This document shows positions 61,689-64,000 of a stretch of 64,000 nucleotides of DNA, piece by piece (within the stretch, counting starts at the first letter, position 1; each line of letters begins with the position of its first letter). The stretch comes from Sinonovacula constricta (Eukaryota > Mollusca > Bivalvia > Cardiida > Solecurtidae). Both the position numbers and the translations under genes were made by a program. The stretch covers positions 32,968,613-33,032,612 of the forward strand of contig CM017571.1 in the NCBI GenBank assembly GCA_007844125.1, given 5' to 3'. Below the pieces are notes generated by a model, which saw only the letters and a list, made by a program, of their open reading frames with translations, was not told where the DNA came from and made no database searches.

Positions 61689-61803
61689 CCATAAGGTCCC
61701 AGGAGTTCTTCAATTTCATCCTTTTGTTTCTCACTGATAGCCGACTTGACATGAATAACAAGTTCCCCAAATATTAGTGCCACAGCCCGTCACAAATGGT
61801 TCC
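61689..61803 (-). pseudogene. Gene D exon 6 with a 1-bp frameshift
   Basis: Acceptor ttcacag, donor GG|gtaatt; 115 nt against 114 in gene B. It starts EPFVTGCGT like B, then an extra base (AATATTTGGGG against ATATATGGGG) shifts the frame and leads to a stop. The following codons in the other frame still match LVIHVKSAI. Confidence 0.85.
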
Positions 61804-63090
61804 CTGTGAATTAACCAAATTAAAATAAAACCAAAGCATGGCAATGTGCTTCGTGTATGAGAATCCCAACAAATTAAATTAATTTTACCAGCAATAGGCA
61901 GAGGTACAGCATACAAGTTAAAGGTACAGTGACAATAAAACAGTGTGGCAAGAATCAGAAAAATAAAAGTGCTGCAAGCACTGTGATATTCAGTGCATCA
62001 GAAAAAAAGTACAATTTTGATACAATGAGAACAAGTATAGACAAACCGTCTTACATACAGTCCAATCACGATACTATAAATGTTCATCTAAACAGACAAA
62101 TTATTCATTCGATTGTAGAATCTGAAATATCATAACTATCCTCAGTGACATTGACAGCTGTCAGTCATTGTTATTACCATATGCCAGTTTCTACTTGACA
62201 TAGCACATTTGACATTATTATTTTCATCATTATATTATAGAAATAAAATTAAAAGCAATCTTTCTGTTTATTGTAAATATATTAATAAAACTACATGTAA
62301 TCATTATTATTTATATAAAATAGTAAACATTGATTCTCATTGTCGTAAACAACAAGAAATGTGACAAACAACCAGTGACTTTTTACTACATAAAATCAAG
62401 ATAGTGCTTTGGTCGTAGTATGGTAAAATCGTGTAAAGCGTAACAGGGGATACCGATTTGCTGACCGAATGGCTTTATTTACCTTCACCTTTCAACTTTC
62501 AGCATACTGCTAGCAACTGAGTTCCTATCGAATATACAGGATTTATATCATTACTTGATTTAATAAATAAAGTGTCAACACCAAAGAGGGAACAACATAC
62601 TTATTGTTTGTTGCAATCATAATTGCCGTGCCAATCATGGAAGCTGATGTCGGCACTCAAGCCGGTTTACCTCACGGAGGTGTGAACACATGGTGGCAGG
62701 TTTCAGTATTCGTAAAACTGTGACTTGTGCATAATTGGTTTAATGAACCATGACAATCATCAGATTGGCATAGTATTCCAGAGTATCGTGATCCAAACCA
62801 TTGTTACCTTTTCTACATATGAAATACAGAAATACTGATAGAACCATAAAATGTATTAGTCGTAACACATACATTCCTTGGATTGTGATTCGAAGTATCG
62901 TAATTGGACTGTACTTATGTGTGAGATGAACTGTCCCTTCTCAACCTGTACAACCCAGCTATCAATGTAGTAGAAGTAGGAAGTTAAAAGTCAAGAACCA
63001 AGACCAGATGACATACATTAACACCTGAAAGGTACCTTGTGGTCTCTATTGCCATACTCTGGTTTGTCACACATACCACATTTCAGTGCT
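61804..63090. other. Intron 5 of gene D, inner part
   Basis: Non-coding; the foldback element of the gene B intron is absent here. Nothing else supported. Confidence 0.7.
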
Positions 63091-63417
63091 TGTTGTTTGT
63101 TTGTTTGTTTATTGGGTTTATCGTCCCACCAACAGTATTTCAGTTATCTGGAGACGGTGTCCGCTTGAAGCAGATATAGTGCTGCCTTCACTGTGTATAG
63201 CATGCCATGAACACCTGGCATGATACCACACCCAGTCACATTATCCTGACACCGGGCTAACCAGTCGTGGAACTACCCTTATATTTGCTGCTTGAGTGTT
63301 AGCGAGGGAGCTATACCACTACCATTTTTTAACGACTTTGGTATGTCGCGGCCCGGGATCGAACCCGGGGCCTCTCGTACCTGGACCTGACGCTCTACCG
63401 ATTGCGCTACCAGGTCT
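63091..63417 (-). mobile_element. tRNA-derived SINE, full-looking copy
   Basis: On the minus strand the head has box A (TGGTAGCGCAATCGGTAGAG) and box B (GGTTCGATCCC). The body includes GGTATAGCTCCCTCGCTAAC, a segment ending CTGAAATACTGTTGGTGG, and a (CAAA)n tail at 63091-63110. It belongs to the same family as 19949-20260 but has the better box B. Confidence 0.88.
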
Positions 63418-63770
63418 GGTAGTGGTTGTTGTATTTCTATGTTTATAAATTTGAAGTTCATTTATTATAGTATTTTATAATCACATTTGCAGCTAGTTCA
63501 AAAAGGGTCGACATAACTAGTGTATATGAAGATGCACTGCTTCAGGGCGTTAACTGAGATGTTTCTCTTCATTCACATCCTATAGTGAAAATACTCATTT
63601 CTGTTGTGATATGATAATATATACTTATAAATCAAATATGAATTCAATCCACAGTAGTTCTTCAATTAAAAGAAATGAGAAGTCCAAAGAATGATAAACA
63701 TATGGAAAAACAGTCAGGGCTAACATGTATGCATATTAGTATTCTTCAAATGATACGGTAAACAAAAACT
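63418..63770. other. Intron stretch without recognised features
   Basis: AT-rich, between the SINE and the minisatellite. Confidence 0.6.
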
Positions 63771-64000
63771 TCCTACCACCACCGTACTGCCAAATGGTTC
63801 CATTGCAACCTGCCACATATTGCTACCCAGTTCAATGGTCAACCCTCACCTACTGCCACTCAGTCCAATGTCTACTGACCATCTACTGCCACCCTTTTCC
63901 ATGGTCACCATCAACCTACTGCCACCCAATTCAATGGCTACCGCCCCTATTAGAAACATAGTTCCATGACAGCCACAAACCTCCTGACACACAGTTCTAT
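63771..64000. repeat. 33-bp minisatellite in intron 5 of gene D (runs out of the window)
   Basis: The reverse complement gives the same unit as 28636-32060 (TACTGCCACCCAGTTCCATG type on this strand). Position relative to exon 6 and orientation relative to the gene are the same as in gene B. Confidence 0.88.

Larger units (their letters stand above)
56473..64000 (-). pseudogene. Gene D: 3' half of a third family member, probably decayed (span)
   Basis: On the minus strand exon 6 (61689-61803), exon 7 (60587-61180), exon 8 (59964-60197) and the terminal exon (56473-56522) follow the same order as in gene B; earlier exons lie right of the window. All splice sites are present and the protease motifs are kept (SCHHC, RADIALVQV, GDSGS). 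However, exon 6 and exon 7 each carry one extra base that shifts the frame. As read, this gives a broken protein. A recent pseudogene, or two assembly errors, would both explain it. The remaining coding sequence is well kept, so the breaks look young. Confidence 0.75.

Overview
The window is AT-rich, intron-bearing animal DNA. It carries spliced genes with GT-AG introns, tRNA-derived SINE-like elements, a decayed Ty3/Gypsy relic, a foldback element and several long minisatellites. The style (gene-family expansion by inverted duplication, repeat-filled introns) suggests a bivalve mollusc, but nothing in the sequence fixes the species. There is no sign of bacterial operons or CRISPR.

The main content is one gene family in three copies of alternating orientation. 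Copy A (minus strand, about 2.27-7.6 kb) shows its first four coding exons; the rest lies left of the window. Copy B (plus strand, 15.2-37.75 kb) can be followed from ATG to stop through nine coding exons whose splice phases all agree, giving a predicted protein of about 710 residues. Copy D (minus strand, beyond 64 kb down to 56.47 kb) shows the 3' half. The C-terminal third reads as a trypsin-like serine protease (TCHHC, ADIALVQV and GDSGS motifs). The N-terminal two thirds is a soluble, partly helical region I do not recognise.

The copies sit in two large, old inverted duplications. The first mirrors about 1-10.7 kb onto about 12.0-24.4 kb around a dyad near 11.35 kb. It carries A and B head to head, and includes the same decayed Gypsy insertion in both arms. 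The second mirrors the 3' half of B (about 28.6-40.5 kb) onto 64-52.6 kb, so B and D are tail to tail; its centre falls near a 25-bp minisatellite at 47-48.4 kb. Copy D has two single-base frameshifts (exons 6 and 7). It also keeps two open, splice-competent exon candidates whose counterparts in B are broken.

The rest is introns and repeats: a 3.4-kb 33-bp minisatellite in intron 5 of B that recurs in the matching intron of D, four arrays of a 38/39-bp minisatellite between 38.8 and 44.9 kb interleaved with 1.65-kb duplicated spacers, a pair of orphan exons at 43.6-44.3 kb, a foldback element at 33.8-34.5 kb, and smaller tandem and dispersed repeats.
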